This document shows, in pieces, positions 53,916 through 61,701 of a stretch of 64,000 nt of DNA. Made by a program: the position numbers and the translations under genes. Location of the stretch: contig NZ_LMCP01000001.1 in assembly GCF_001425625.1 (NCBI RefSeq), positions 311,430 to 375,429 of the forward strand. The letters run 5' to 3'. Each line of letters starts with the position of its first letter. Positions within the stretch are counted from its first letter, which is position 1. This DNA is from Mesorhizobium sp. Root102 (GTDB lineage Bacteria; Pseudomonadota; Alphaproteobacteria; Rhizobiales; Rhizobiaceae). The notes beneath the pieces are model-generated. The model searched no databases. It was not told the DNA's origin and worked only from the letters and a program-made list of their open reading frames with translations.

Positions 53916-54908
53916 ATGGCTATGCTCAACCGCGTCCATCTCAACGGCCTCCGCGCCGTCGAAACCGTTGCCCGTCTCGGATCGCTGGCGGCGGCGGCCG
54001 GTGAGCTCAACGTTTCCGTCAGCGCCGTCAGCCAGCAGATAAGCCGCACCGAGAAGCAGCTTGGCCAGGCGCTGTTCGAACGAACGGCGGGTGGTCTGTT
54101 GCTGACCGAATTCGGCGCCGTCTTCGCGACCCGCCTTGGTGCCGGATTTCGCGAGCTTGCCCAGGCCGTGGCGCTGGCCGACGAGGCGACGCAGTGCACC
54201 TTGGTGGTTTCGGTGGCGCCGGCTTTTGCCTCGAAGTGGCTTTTGCCGCGACTGTCGCGCCACTTCGACCGGCATCCCAATGTGCTGCTGCGCATCGACG
54301 CTTCGGTGCGTCTGGCCAATCTCGATCATTCCGATATCGACATCGCCATCCGGCTTGGCGACGGCAAATGGCCTGGCGGGCGGACGGAACTGCTCCTGGC
54401 GCAGGAAGTCTTCCCTGTCTGTGCGCCGGCGATCGCCAGAAAACTGAAATCGATCGAGGATCTTGCCCAGACCTGCGCGATCACCGACGAGCGGGCAATG
54501 ATCAACTGGGAAAGCTGGTTCGAGACGGCCGGCGTTCCACCTATCACCTTCCTGAAGGGCGCGCGTTTCACCGACCCGATGCTGTGCCTGGAATCGGCGA
54601 TTGCCGGCCATGGCGTGATGCTGGGCTGGCAATTGCTCGCCGCCGATGCGCTGGCCGACGGGCGGCTGGTTGCGCCTTTCGGAATCCGCGCCCAGAGCGG
54701 CCTCGGCTATTGGCTGGTGACCTCGTCCGCCAAGGCCGAAAGCCGCAAGGTCCGCGACTTCAAGGCCTGGATCAGGGAAGAGATCGAGGCGACCATGGCG
54801 CAGTTCGGGTCCGCGAATGCCGAAACCGCCGGTGCGATCGCGGTGGAAAGCACCGTGGCGCCGATCTATGGTGAGTCGGACATCAAACTACGGCAGGCAG
54901 GATCATGA
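53916..54908 (+). CDS. LysR-family regulator (GcvA-like)
   Basis: This 330-residue protein has a winged helix (HLNGLRAVETVARLGSLAAA, SVSAVSQQISRTEKQLGQAL) and an effector domain. KWLLPRLSRHFDRHPNVLLR and IAGHGVMLGWQLLAADALAD place it with GcvA-type regulators. Its stop TGA overlaps the aminopeptidase ATG (ATGA), so regulator and enzyme are translated together. The frame is open from 53880. Confidence 0.9.
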   Translation: MAMLNRVHLNGLRAVETVARLGSLAAAAGELNVSVSAVSQQISRTEKQLGQALFERTAGGLLLTEFGAVFATRLGAGFRELAQAVALADEATQCTLVVSVAPAFASKWLLPRLSRHFDRHPNVLLRIDASVRLANLDHSDIDIAIRLGDGKWPGGRTELLLAQEVFPVCAPAIARKLKSIEDLAQTCAITDERAMINWESWFETAGVPPITFLKGARFTDPMLCLESAIAGHGVMLGWQLLAADALADGRLVAPFGIRAQSGLGYWLVTSSAKAESRKVRDFKAWIREEIEATMAQFGSANAETAGAIAVESTVAPIYGESDIKLRQAGS

Positions 54909-56161
54909 CCACACATTCGCGCGGCGTTTCCGCATCGATCGACCCGGTGAAGCTCGACAGGCTGGCGGAAGTCGCCATCAAGGTCGGGCTGCAATTGCAG
55001 CCGGGACAGGATCTGGTGCTGACATCCTCCATCGCGGCATTGCCGCTGACCCGACGGATTGTCGAACATGCCTACAAGGCCGGCGCCGGCCTGGTGACGC
55101 CGATCTTCAACGACGACGAGATGACGCTGGCCCGCTACCGCTTCGGCGCCGATGCAAGCTTCGACCGCGCCGCCGGCTGGCTCTACGAAGGCATGGCGAA
55201 GGCCTTTTCCAACAATGCGGCAAGGCTGGCCGTGCGCGGCGAGGATCCGTCACTATTGTCGGCACAGGATCCGGCGAAGGTGGCGCGCGCCAACAAGGCG
55301 AATTCGATGGCCTACCAGCCAGCGCTGGAAAAGATCACCGGCTTCGACATCAACTGGAACATCGTCGCCTATCCGGACCTCGCCTGGGCCAGGCAGGTTT
55401 TTCCTGATGATGCCGACGATGTTGCGGTCGCGAAACTCGCCGACGCCATCTTCGCCGCCTCGCGCGTGGATGTGGAGGACCCGATCGGCAACTGGACGGC
55501 GCATAATGCAGCGCTTCGCGGCCGCACCGAATGGCTCAACGGCCATAATTTCCATGCGCTGCACTTCACCGGACCGGGCACCGACCTGACGGTTGGGCTG
55601 GCGGAGGGCCATGAATGGATGGGCGGCGCCTCGACCGCCAAGAACGGCATCACCTGCAATCCCAACATCCCAACCGAAGAGGTCTTCACCACGCCGCATG
55701 CAAGGCGCGTCGACGGTCATGTCTCCTCGACCAAGCCGCTGTCCTACCAGGGCACGCTGATCGATGAGATCTCGGTTCGTTTCGAAGCGGGCAGGATCGT
55801 CGAGGCCAAGGCATCGAAGGGCGAGGACGTGCTGAAGAAAGTACTCGACACCGATGAAGGCGCGCGCCGCCTCGGCGAGGTGGCGCTGGTGCCGCATTCC
55901 TCGCCGATCTCGGCGAGCGGGCTGTTGTTCTTCAACACGCTGTTCGACGAGAACGCCGCCTGCCATATCGCACTCGGCCAGTGCTATTCGAAGTGCTTCG
56001 TCGATGGCGCCTCGCTCAGCCAGGACGAGATCGCCGCGCGCGGCGGCAACAAGAGCTTCATCCACATCGACTGGATGATCGGTTCCGACAAGATCGACAT
56101 TGACGGCGTCCATAAGGACGGCGCCCGCGTGCCAGTCATGCGCAAGGGCGAGTGGGCCTGA
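54905..56161 (+). CDS. M29-family aminopeptidase
   Basis: This 418-residue enzyme belongs to the thermophilic-aminopeptidase (M29) family, dimeric metallopeptidases that remove N-terminal residues. Visible blocks are KLDRLAEVAIKVGLQLQPGQ, CNPNIPTEEVFTTPHARRVD (a metal ligand region), GARRLGEVALVPHSSPISAS and FIHIDWMIGSDKIDIDGVHK. It is translationally coupled to the LysR gene, which may respond to a peptide or amino acid. A DUF488 gene follows 13 bases downstream. Confidence 0.93.
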   Translation: MTTHSRGVSASIDPVKLDRLAEVAIKVGLQLQPGQDLVLTSSIAALPLTRRIVEHAYKAGAGLVTPIFNDDEMTLARYRFGADASFDRAAGWLYEGMAKAFSNNAARLAVRGEDPSLLSAQDPAKVARANKANSMAYQPALEKITGFDINWNIVAYPDLAWARQVFPDDADDVAVAKLADAIFAASRVDVEDPIGNWTAHNAALRGRTEWLNGHNFHALHFTGPGTDLTVGLAEGHEWMGGASTAKNGITCNPNIPTEEVFTTPHARRVDGHVSSTKPLSYQGTLIDEISVRFEAGRIVEAKASKGEDVLKKVLDTDEGARRLGEVALVPHSSPISASGLLFFNTLFDENAACHIALGQCYSKCFVDGASLSQDEIAARGGNKSFIHIDWMIGSDKIDIDGVHKDGARVPVMRKGEWA

Positions 56162-56174
56162 CCCGGAGGGTCCG

Positions 56175-56531
56175 ATGGCCTTCGACCTGGCGGTTAAGCG
56201 TATCTACGAGCCACCCGCTCCCGATGACGGGCAGCGGGTTCTGGTCGACCGCATCTGGCCGCGCGGTGTCAGCAAGAAGGACGCCGCGCTGACGCTGTGG
56301 TTGAAGGACATCGCGCCGAGCGACGAGCTGCGCAAATGGTTCGGCCACGAGCCAGCGCGCTGGGCGGAGTTTCGGGAGCGGTATCGTGTTGAGCTGGATG
56401 GGAATGAAGAGGCGGTTGGGCGATTGCGCGGCCTGCTCCGCCACGGCAAGGTGACGCTGCTCTATGGCGCGCATGACGAGGCGCATAACAATGCGGTGGC
56501 GCTGGCGGGATATGTGCGCGGGACAGACTGA
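56175..56531 (+). CDS. DUF488 family protein
   Basis: This 118-residue protein has KRIYEPPAPDDGQRVLVDRI, WPRGVSKKDAALTLWLKDIA and FRERYRVELDGNEEAVGRLR, all of the DUF488 family. Function is unknown. GGAGGG lies before ATG at 56175. It is 13 bases after the aminopeptidase gene, so it is likely the third gene of the LysR operon. Confidence 0.85.
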   Translation: MAFDLAVKRIYEPPAPDDGQRVLVDRIWPRGVSKKDAALTLWLKDIAPSDELRKWFGHEPARWAEFRERYRVELDGNEEAVGRLRGLLRHGKVTLLYGAHDEAHNNAVALAGYVRGTD

Positions 56532-56587
56532 GGCGGCTGGAATTTCTGAGGCCGGCGTGAAGGAACGCGGCGGGGGCGAGTGTCGCT

Positions 56588-56938
56588 CTACTTCCCCACC
56601 GCCTGCTCATAAACATCCGGCTTGAACCCCACCAGAATCCGGTCGCCGACCTCCAGCACCGGCCGCTTGATCATCGTAGGCTTGGCCAGCATCAGCGCTT
56701 TGGCCTGCTTTTCGTCGAGGCCCTGCTTGTCCTTGTCCGCCAGTTCGCGGAACGTCGTGCTTGCCTTGTTGAGCAGCTTTTCCCAGCCGACCTTGCCCGC
56801 CCAGTCATCGAGCCGCTTGGCGTCCAGCCCCTCTGCCCTGAAATCGTGAAACCGGTAGGCTACGTCATGACCCTCCAGCCAGACGCGCGCCTTCTTGACC
56901 GTATCGCAGGTGGTGATGCCGTACATGGTGATCGTCAA
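56588..56938 (-). CDS. ArsC/Spx-family reductase (YffB-like)
   Basis: This 116-residue thioredoxin-fold protein starts YGITTCDTVKKARVWLEGHD and has MIKRPVLEVGDRILVGFKPD at the end. The single N-terminal Cys in TTCDT is of the arsenate-reductase type, but the Spx/YffB group often has another role. The start is TTG at 56938 in the family position, or ATG at 56926. It stands alone and is divergent from the ArsR gene. Confidence 0.86.
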   Translation of the reverse strand: MTITMYGITTCDTVKKARVWLEGHDVAYRFHDFRAEGLDAKRLDDWAGKVGWEKLLNKASTTFRELADKDKQGLDEKQAKALMLAKPTMIKRPVLEVGDRILVGFKPDVYEQAVGK

Positions 56939-57038
56939 AACAGTGACCCTTCGGATTTCGAATCTGATCGCAGATTACGGACGCGCCGCGCGCTTTGCCA
57001 GCGCTCTGCGGCGTGCGTTGTTTTTGCCCTTGCCAATA

Positions 57039-57056
57039 CTAAGGTTTTTTCCTAAG
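57039..57056. promoter_or_regulatory. Candidate ArsR operator
   Basis: CTAAGG (57039-57044) and CCTAAG (57051-57056) are separated by six T residues and pair at 5 of 6 positions. It lies about 40 bases before the ArsR gene start and would suit a dimeric winged-helix repressor. Role inferred. Confidence 0.45.
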
Positions 57057-57097
57057 CATATGTCGAGCCTTTTTTTGACAGCGCCTCGGGAGCGACC

Positions 57098-57454
57098 ATG
57101 ACAAGCCTTCAGACCGCAACTCCCGGCCCTCCACCCATCGACGGCATCTTTCGTGCTCTTGCCGACCCGACGCGGCGACGCGTTGTGGAGCGACTGAACC
57201 GCAGCCCAGCCTCGGTCAGCGAACTCGCAGAGCCTTTCGAGATGGCGCTGCCGTCCTTCATCGAGCATCTCAAGGTGCTTGAGATCTGCGGACTGGTGCG
57301 CTCGCAAAAGACCGGCCGGGTCAGGACCTATCAACTGGCACCCGAGCCATTGAAGCTCGCCGAAACCTGGCTGGCCGAACAGCGCACGCTGTGGGAGAGC
57401 CGCCTCGACCAGTTCGACGCCTATGTGATGACCCTCAAGGAGAAAGAAGAATGA
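57098..57454 (+). CDS. ArsR-family transcriptional regulator
   Basis: This 118-residue winged-helix protein begins [20 protein letters not shown] and has the recognition helix [20 protein letters not shown]. No metal-binding Cys motif is present, so it is not a classical arsenic sensor. Its stop overlaps the ATG of the SRPBCC gene (ATGA), an arrangement typical of ArsR-SRPBCC pairs whose inducer is unknown. GGGAG lies before the ATG. It is probably autoregulated through the repeat at 57039. Confidence 0.9.
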   Translation: MTSLQTATPGPPPIDGIFRALADPTRRRVVERLNRSPASVSELAEPFEMALPSFIEHLKVLEICGLVRSQKTGRVRTYQLAPEPLKLAETWLAEQRTLWESRLDQFDAYVMTLKEKEE

Positions 57455-57930
57455 GCTATCTCTTCAAGCCGGATCCCAGACTGGACCTGGTGCTGGAGCG
57501 CGTCATCGATGCGCCGCGCGAATTGCTGTGGCGCGCCTGGACGACGCCGGAGCATGTCAAGCAGTGGTTCACACCGAAGCCGTGGCTGATCACCGACTGC
57601 GAGATCGACCTCAGGCCGGGCGGATTGTTCCGGACACGCATGCAGTCGCCCGACGGCAAGGAGGTCAACGACCGCCATTGCTGTTTTCTCGAAATCGTGC
57701 CGAACGAGCGGCTGGTGTGGACGGACGCACTGCTGCCGGGCTACCGGCCGTCAGGCGAGCCGTTCATCACCGCGGTCATTTCCCTCCATCCGGATGGCCG
57801 GGGCACGCGATACACCGCCACCGCCATCCATCGCGACGAAGCAACCCGGAAGAACCACGAGGAGATGGGTTTCTTCGACGGCTGGGGCACGGTGGCCGAT
57901 CAGCTTGCGCAGTACGTGAAGACGATCTGA
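57451..57930 (+). CDS. SRPBCC (AHSA1-like) domain protein
   Basis: This 159-residue START-like/AHSA1 protein contains [40 protein letters not shown], then [20 protein letters not shown] and a C-terminal helix ([20 protein letters not shown]). The fold binds small hydrophobic ligands in a deep cavity. It is the second gene of the ArsR pair and the likely regulated function. A strong terminator follows. Confidence 0.9.
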   Translation: MSYLFKPDPRLDLVLERVIDAPRELLWRAWTTPEHVKQWFTPKPWLITDCEIDLRPGGLFRTRMQSPDGKEVNDRHCCFLEIVPNERLVWTDALLPGYRPSGEPFITAVISLHPDGRGTRYTATAIHRDEATRKNHEEMGFFDGWGTVADQLAQYVKTI

Positions 57931-57941
57931 ACTTCTCACAC

Positions 57942-57979
57942 GACGGCCAGGACGTCGTCCTGGCCGTCATGCTTGTTTT
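57942..57979 (+). terminator. Terminator of the ArsR-SRPBCC operon
   Basis: GACGGCCAGGAC (57942-57953) pairs perfectly with GTCCTGGCCGTC (57957-57968) around a 3-base loop. ATGCTTGTTTTC follows as a T-rich tail. It starts 12 bases after the SRPBCC stop. Confidence 0.8.
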
Positions 57980-58028
57980 CAATCCGGGATCTAAGAAAGC
58001 AAGCTCCTAAAGCCGGTGGTATTCCGCC

Positions 58029-58382
58029 TCAATAATAGAAGCGCTCTTCGGTGATCTTGCCGTTCTTGACCGTGTAGAGGCCAACTTCATCCATGGTGAC
58101 ACGCTGGCCGGTGGCCTTGGGCGTTATGTCAAACTTGAAGCGCACCGCGAACTGGTTGCCGTTGACATAGGGGCCCTCGACCGAGCCGCCATGCACTTCG
58201 TTGTTCTCCTGCCACCACTGGCCTTTCTGCCTGAGAGCCTCCTTGCCGCGGGCGATGGCCATCGGCCCTTCCATGGCTTCGAGGCTGACAATATCGTCGG
58301 CATTGTACTTCTCGGCCGCACCCGCATGATCGCCCTGCTGGAGCAGTTCGGTAAAATCCTTGGCAATTTCCGCGATGGTCAT
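58029..58382 (-). CDS. SnoaL-like (NTF2-fold) protein
   Basis: This 117-residue protein has the NTF2 cone fold of SnoaL proteins: IAKDFTELLQQGDHAGAAEK and YNADDIVSLEAMEGP, then a beta-sheet with NGNQFAVRFKFDITPKATGQ ending EVGLYTVKNGKITEERFYY. Function is unknown; many are small-molecule hydrolases or isomerases. GGAGGA precedes the ATG. It is divergent from the SRAP gene. Confidence 0.85.
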   Translation of the reverse strand: MTIAEIAKDFTELLQQGDHAGAAEKYNADDIVSLEAMEGPMAIARGKEALRQKGQWWQENNEVHGGSVEGPYVNGNQFAVRFKFDITPKATGQRVTMDEVGLYTVKNGKITEERFYY

Positions 58383-58455
58383 CTGTGTTCCTCCTGTTCA
58401 GACGCACTGCAAATAGGGAACCGCCTGCCAGCCTGCCATCTACTGGTCGGTCTTA

Positions 58456-58474
58456 GCTGACAATACGTGTCAGC
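58456..58474. promoter_or_regulatory. Perfect palindrome between SnoaL-like and SRAP genes
   Basis: GCTGACA (58456-58462) and TGTCAGC (58468-58474) form a 7-base inverted repeat with a 5-base spacer, 76 bases before the SRAP start. It does not match the alphaproteobacterial LexA consensus. It could be an operator for one or both divergent genes. Confidence 0.4.
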
Positions 58475-58549
58475 ACGGTGGATAATGGCAAGGTTATGTG
58501 ACCCGTACATTTGGTTGCGGACAGGAGCCAATTCCGCAATGCTGGCCGC

Positions 58550-59254
58550 ATGTGCAACCTCTACAACATTACCACGACGCAAGAGGCGGTCCGTCAATGG
58601 ACGCGCACACTGCGCGATATCAGCGGCAATCTTGAACCTTCCGTTGACGTCTATCCCAATCAGCCCGGCCCCGTCGTTCGCAACACGGCAGACGGGAAGC
58701 GCGAACTGGCGAAACTGCTTTGGGGGTTGCCGACGCCACCAGAGCGCACGAAAGGCAAGGCCGACTACGGCACGACAAACGTTCGCAATCCACAATATTC
58801 GCACTGGCAACAGTTTGTCGGGGTAGAGCATAGATGCGTCGTGCCGGTGACCAGTTTTGCCGAACCCAGTCCTGCACCGAGCGACAAAGACCCAGAAACA
58901 GGCATCCAGCGCAATTACTGGTTTGCCCGAGACGAAAGCCGGCCGCTGTTCTTTTTCGCCGGTTTCCGGACCCGTTGGCAGGGCGTGCGAAAGGTCAAGG
59001 ACGGACCTGGTGACTTCGAACTATTTGCCTTCATGACAACCAAGCCCAACGCCCTCATCGCGCCGATCCATGAGAAGGCTATGCCCGTGATCCTGACCAC
59101 GTCGGAGGAGACCGAGGCTTGGCTGACAGCACCGTGGGCAGAAGCACGGCATTTGCAGCGGACTGCGCCAGACGACGCGTTGGTCATCGTCGAGAAGCCA
59201 GCCACACAAATCAAGTTTCCGCGGCAGGCTCCGGCCCAAGGGTCTCTGTTCTAG
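58550..59254 (+). CDS. SOS response-associated peptidase (SRAP, YedK/HMCES-like)
   Basis: SRAP proteins form a covalent link with abasic sites in single-stranded DNA through Cys2. The 234-residue protein keeps Cys2 (MCNLYNITTTQEAVRQW). It has WGLPTPPERTKGKADYGTTN, the substrate-binding NVRNP region, and the C-terminal APIHEKAMPVILTTSEETEA, with the conserved His in IHEKAMP. ATG at 58550 keeps Cys at position 2; earlier starts would not. It is divergent from the SnoaL-like gene. Confidence 0.92.
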   Translation: MCNLYNITTTQEAVRQWTRTLRDISGNLEPSVDVYPNQPGPVVRNTADGKRELAKLLWGLPTPPERTKGKADYGTTNVRNPQYSHWQQFVGVEHRCVVPVTSFAEPSPAPSDKDPETGIQRNYWFARDESRPLFFFAGFRTRWQGVRKVKDGPGDFELFAFMTTKPNALIAPIHEKAMPVILTTSEETEAWLTAPWAEARHLQRTAPDDALVIVEKPATQIKFPRQAPAQGSLF

Positions 59255-59282
59255 GATGCAGGACCAGCTTTCAGCAGCTTCC

Positions 59283-59597
59283 TCAATCCTCGTCTCGCCA
59301 GATCACCCGGCGAACCATGCGGATTTCGACAAGGCGCCTGACTCGAATTTTCAAGCGCTCGGCAGCGCTCGGCAAAATTATGTCGGCGTCAAGCTCGCGA
59401 AGCTTGCAGCGCTCACACCGCATATGCCGTTCGACATCCCAAAAGGGAATGTCACCGACAAGCTTTGCAAGCTCGCCTGGCAGGTAGTGCCGCGTGATGT
59501 TGCAGTGCCGGCATCGAACACGAATGAGTTGCCCGACTTCGTGCGCGAGGCACAGGGTCTGCACATTTCGGCGCGGTCGGTTGCTCAGTTCCGGCAT
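59283..59597 (-). CDS. Small zinc-ribbon-like conserved protein
   Basis: This 104-residue protein has two Cys pairs: RVRCRHCNITRHYLPGELAK and, after VGDIPFWDVERHM, RCERCKLREL, the pattern of a rhizobial zinc-ribbon family. The end is basic (RLKIRVRRLVEIRMVRRVIW). The opposite strand carries another open frame here, but this one shows the family spacing. A strong Shine-Dalgarno is not visible. Its function is unknown; nucleic-acid binding is possible. Confidence 0.6.
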   Translation of the reverse strand: MPELSNRPRRNVQTLCLAHEVGQLIRVRCRHCNITRHYLPGELAKLVGDIPFWDVERHMRCERCKLRELDADIILPSAAERLKIRVRRLVEIRMVRRVIWRDED

Positions 59598-59749
59598 CGG
59601 CCAAACTAGGAATGTATTCCTCGCCGAGTCAATTCCTCCTTAGTTCCATGGTCTTTGTTCACAGCCGGCTGGAAGGTGTCCCCCTCAGGAAGGTGATCGG
59701 GACCTGCCCCGCGCGCGGTCGTGCTGCCGCCTTGCGAATGTTGTTGAGA

Positions 59750-60835
59750 CTAGCTTGGCAGCACAGGGCAATTGGCGCCACGGCGCAGGCGGATATGCGC
59801 CACGTCGCCGGCGCTGAATTGAAAACCCTCGGCCTGGCGCGGCGCGTCGATGACAACAGGTGCGCCTTGCTCGAGTTCGGCATGCAGGCGCAGCGTGCGG
59901 CCGTGAAAGACGATGCTGTCGACGCGCGCCGGCGCGGTGCCAGGCACGGCCTCGGTCATCGCCAGCAGATCCTCCGGACGCACGCCAATGGTCCGCACCT
60001 CGCCTTCGCCGGGTGACTGGCCGGTTTCAGAAATGGCCTCCAGCGGCAAGGTGCCGGCGGTGAAACGCAAGCGCTCGCCATCGCGGCCGACAAACCGTGA
60101 TTGCAGGAGATTCATGGTGCCGATGAAGCTCGCCACGAACTTCGTGGCGGGCCGGTCGTAAAGGGTGGCCGGCGGCGCGATCTGCTCGATGCGGCCCTTG
60201 TTCATGACGACGATTCGGTCGGAGATCGACAAGGCTTCGGTCTGGTCGTGGGTAACCATGACGAAGGTGGTGCCGAGCCGCGACTGCAGCCGCTTCAGCT
60301 CGACCTGCATCTGTTCACGCAGATGCGCGTCGAGTGCCGACAGCGGCTCGTCGAGCAGCAGCACGCGCGGCTCGCAGACGATGGCGCGCGCCAGCGCGAC
60401 ACGCTGGCGCTGGCCGCCCGACAGTTCGGAGACGCGGGCGCGGAGCTTGTCGGCAAGACCGACCATGTCGAGAGCGTCGCCGGTCCGTTTTGCCTGTTCG
60501 GCGCCAGACAGTTTGCGCAGCGACAGACCGAAGCCGACATTCTCGGCGACATTCATGTGCGGAAACAGCGCGTAGTCCTGGAACACGGTGTTGACCGGCC
60601 GGTCGAACGGCCGAAGTGCCGTGATATCGCGCCCATCGAGCAACACCTTGCCGCTCGACGGGCTTTCGAAGCCGGCAATGACGCGCAGACTGGTGGTCTT
60701 GCCGCAGCCCGAGGGTCCGAGCAGCGTGATAAACTCGCCGCTGATAATGTCGAGATCGACAGCGTCGAGCCCGACGATGCCGCCGGGAAAAATCTTCGAG
60801 ACCGTCTGCAGTCGGACGAGTGGATCAGGCGCCAT
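59750..60835 (-). CDS. Polyamine/spermidine-type ABC transporter ATPase
   Basis: This 361-residue PotA-like ATPase has Walker A GPSGCGKTT (40-48), the signature LSGGQRQ (138-144), Walker B VLLLDEP (158-164) and an H-loop in VMVTHDQTEAL. A C-terminal TOBE domain (about 270-361) follows. It powers the transporter whose permeases and binding protein lie upstream on the same strand. The start ATG lies within the last 11 bases of the XRE-cupin regulator gene, so the two are coupled. Confidence 0.93.
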   Translation of the reverse strand: MAPDPLVRLQTVSKIFPGGIVGLDAVDLDIISGEFITLLGPSGCGKTTSLRVIAGFESPSSGKVLLDGRDITALRPFDRPVNTVFQDYALFPHMNVAENVGFGLSLRKLSGAEQAKRTGDALDMVGLADKLRARVSELSGGQRQRVALARAIVCEPRVLLLDEPLSALDAHLREQMQVELKRLQSRLGTTFVMVTHDQTEALSISDRIVVMNKGRIEQIAPPATLYDRPATKFVASFIGTMNLLQSRFVGRDGERLRFTAGTLPLEAISETGQSPGEGEVRTIGVRPEDLLAMTEAVPGTAPARVDSIVFHGRTLRLHAELEQGAPVVIDAPRQAEGFQFSAGDVAHIRLRRGANCPVLPS

Positions 60836-61433
60836 CGCGAACCTCGGACGGCTTCGTGGTGTTGACCCAAAGGATCTGGCAACGCTCGGCGCCCGGATTG
60901 CGAAAGGCGTGCAAAAGCGTGCTCTTGAACGCAAAACTGTCGCCGGCCTTCAGCACGTATTTTGTCGAATCCACCACCAGTTCGACCTCGCCGGCAAGCA
61001 CGAAGCCGAATTCATGACCGGCATGGGCATAGGCCTCGGCCGTGCCGCCGCGGGCTTCCACCGTCACCAGCATACCGGTCAGCGTCGCGCCCGGCGGCGA
61101 CAGCAGCGCCTTGGCGATGCCTTCCGACTTGACCGGAATTTGCCGCCGCTTGTCGGCACGCACGCAATAGAGATCGTTGGCCGCATCGTTGCCGTCGGCG
61201 ATCAGCGCCGACGGCTCGATGTCGAGGGCGGCGGCGAGCGGCCAGATTACCTTGACGCGCAGCGAGGACATGCCGCGCTCGATCTGGCTGAGCGCCCCGA
61301 TCGAGACGCCGGCTTTTGCCGCAAGATCGGCCAGCGACAGCTTGCGCTCCAGCCGCAGCGCCCGCACGCGCCGGCCGACGCGAATATCGGCATCGTCCTT
61401 CGGCTTCTCAGCCGCTTCGTCCAGCATGTCCAT
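60825..61433 (-). CDS. XRE-cupin transcriptional regulator
   Basis: This regulator (202 residues from ATG 61433) has a helix-turn-helix of the XRE type (about 20-75: VGRRVRALRLERKLSLADLA, AKAGVSIGALSQIERGMSSL). A cupin sensor domain (about 100-195) contains EAYAHAGHEFGFVLAGEVEL and AGDSFAFKSTLLHAFRNPGA. This architecture is that of PuuR-like regulators of polyamine and amino-acid use. It lies between the binding protein and the ATPase, after a 268-base gap with a repeat, and overlaps the ATPase gene by 11 bases. Confidence 0.88.
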   Translation of the reverse strand: MDMLDEAAEKPKDDADIRVGRRVRALRLERKLSLADLAAKAGVSIGALSQIERGMSSLRVKVIWPLAAALDIEPSALIADGNDAANDLYCVRADKRRQIPVKSEGIAKALLSPPGATLTGMLVTVEARGGTAEAYAHAGHEFGFVLAGEVELVVDSTKYVLKAGDSFAFKSTLLHAFRNPGAERCQILWVNTTKPSEVRDGA

Positions 61434-61453
61434 CCATTCGTCCTCGTTTACTT

Positions 61454-61692
61454 TACCCTTCTCCCCTGGTGGGGTGAGAAGCGGTTCGCGCAGCGAACGA
61501 AAAGCCAATAGCTTGGCTTTTCGAGCTTCGAACGCCCTGAGCCTGCGAGGGGCCGGGCGTGCTTAGTCGATCCACCCTGCCGGGCCCCCCGCTGCTTCGC
61601 AGCGTCCCGGCGTTCGCCGGCCTTTCATCGCGCCAATGGCACGATGACTTCGCTTACGCGAACCGGCTGCTCACCCCACAAGGGAGAAGGCA
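61454..61692. repeat. Mosaic repeat element with terminal inverted repeats
   Basis: Ends: CTTCTCCCCTGGTGGGGTGA (from 61458) and the near-complement CTCACCCCACAAGGGAGAAG (61670-61689). Inside are further hairpins: AAAAGCCAAtagcTTGGCTTTT (61500-61521), GCTGCttcGCAGC and TTCGCttacGCGAA. About 235 bases, filling the gap between the binding-protein and regulator genes. It resembles RIME-type rhizobial mosaics and carries no gene. Confidence 0.75.
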
Positions 61693-61701
61693 GGCCTCAA
61701 C

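Noticed and set aside
58385..58397. GTTC-N5-GTTC resembling a LexA site before the SRAP gene
   Set aside because: Alphaproteobacterial LexA sites need a 7-base spacer; this is also the Shine-Dalgarno region of the SnoaL-like gene.
59256..59609. 117-codon frame on the plus strand opposite the zinc-ribbon gene
   Set aside because: The minus-strand frame has the Cys-pair pattern of a known small family; the plus frame has none.
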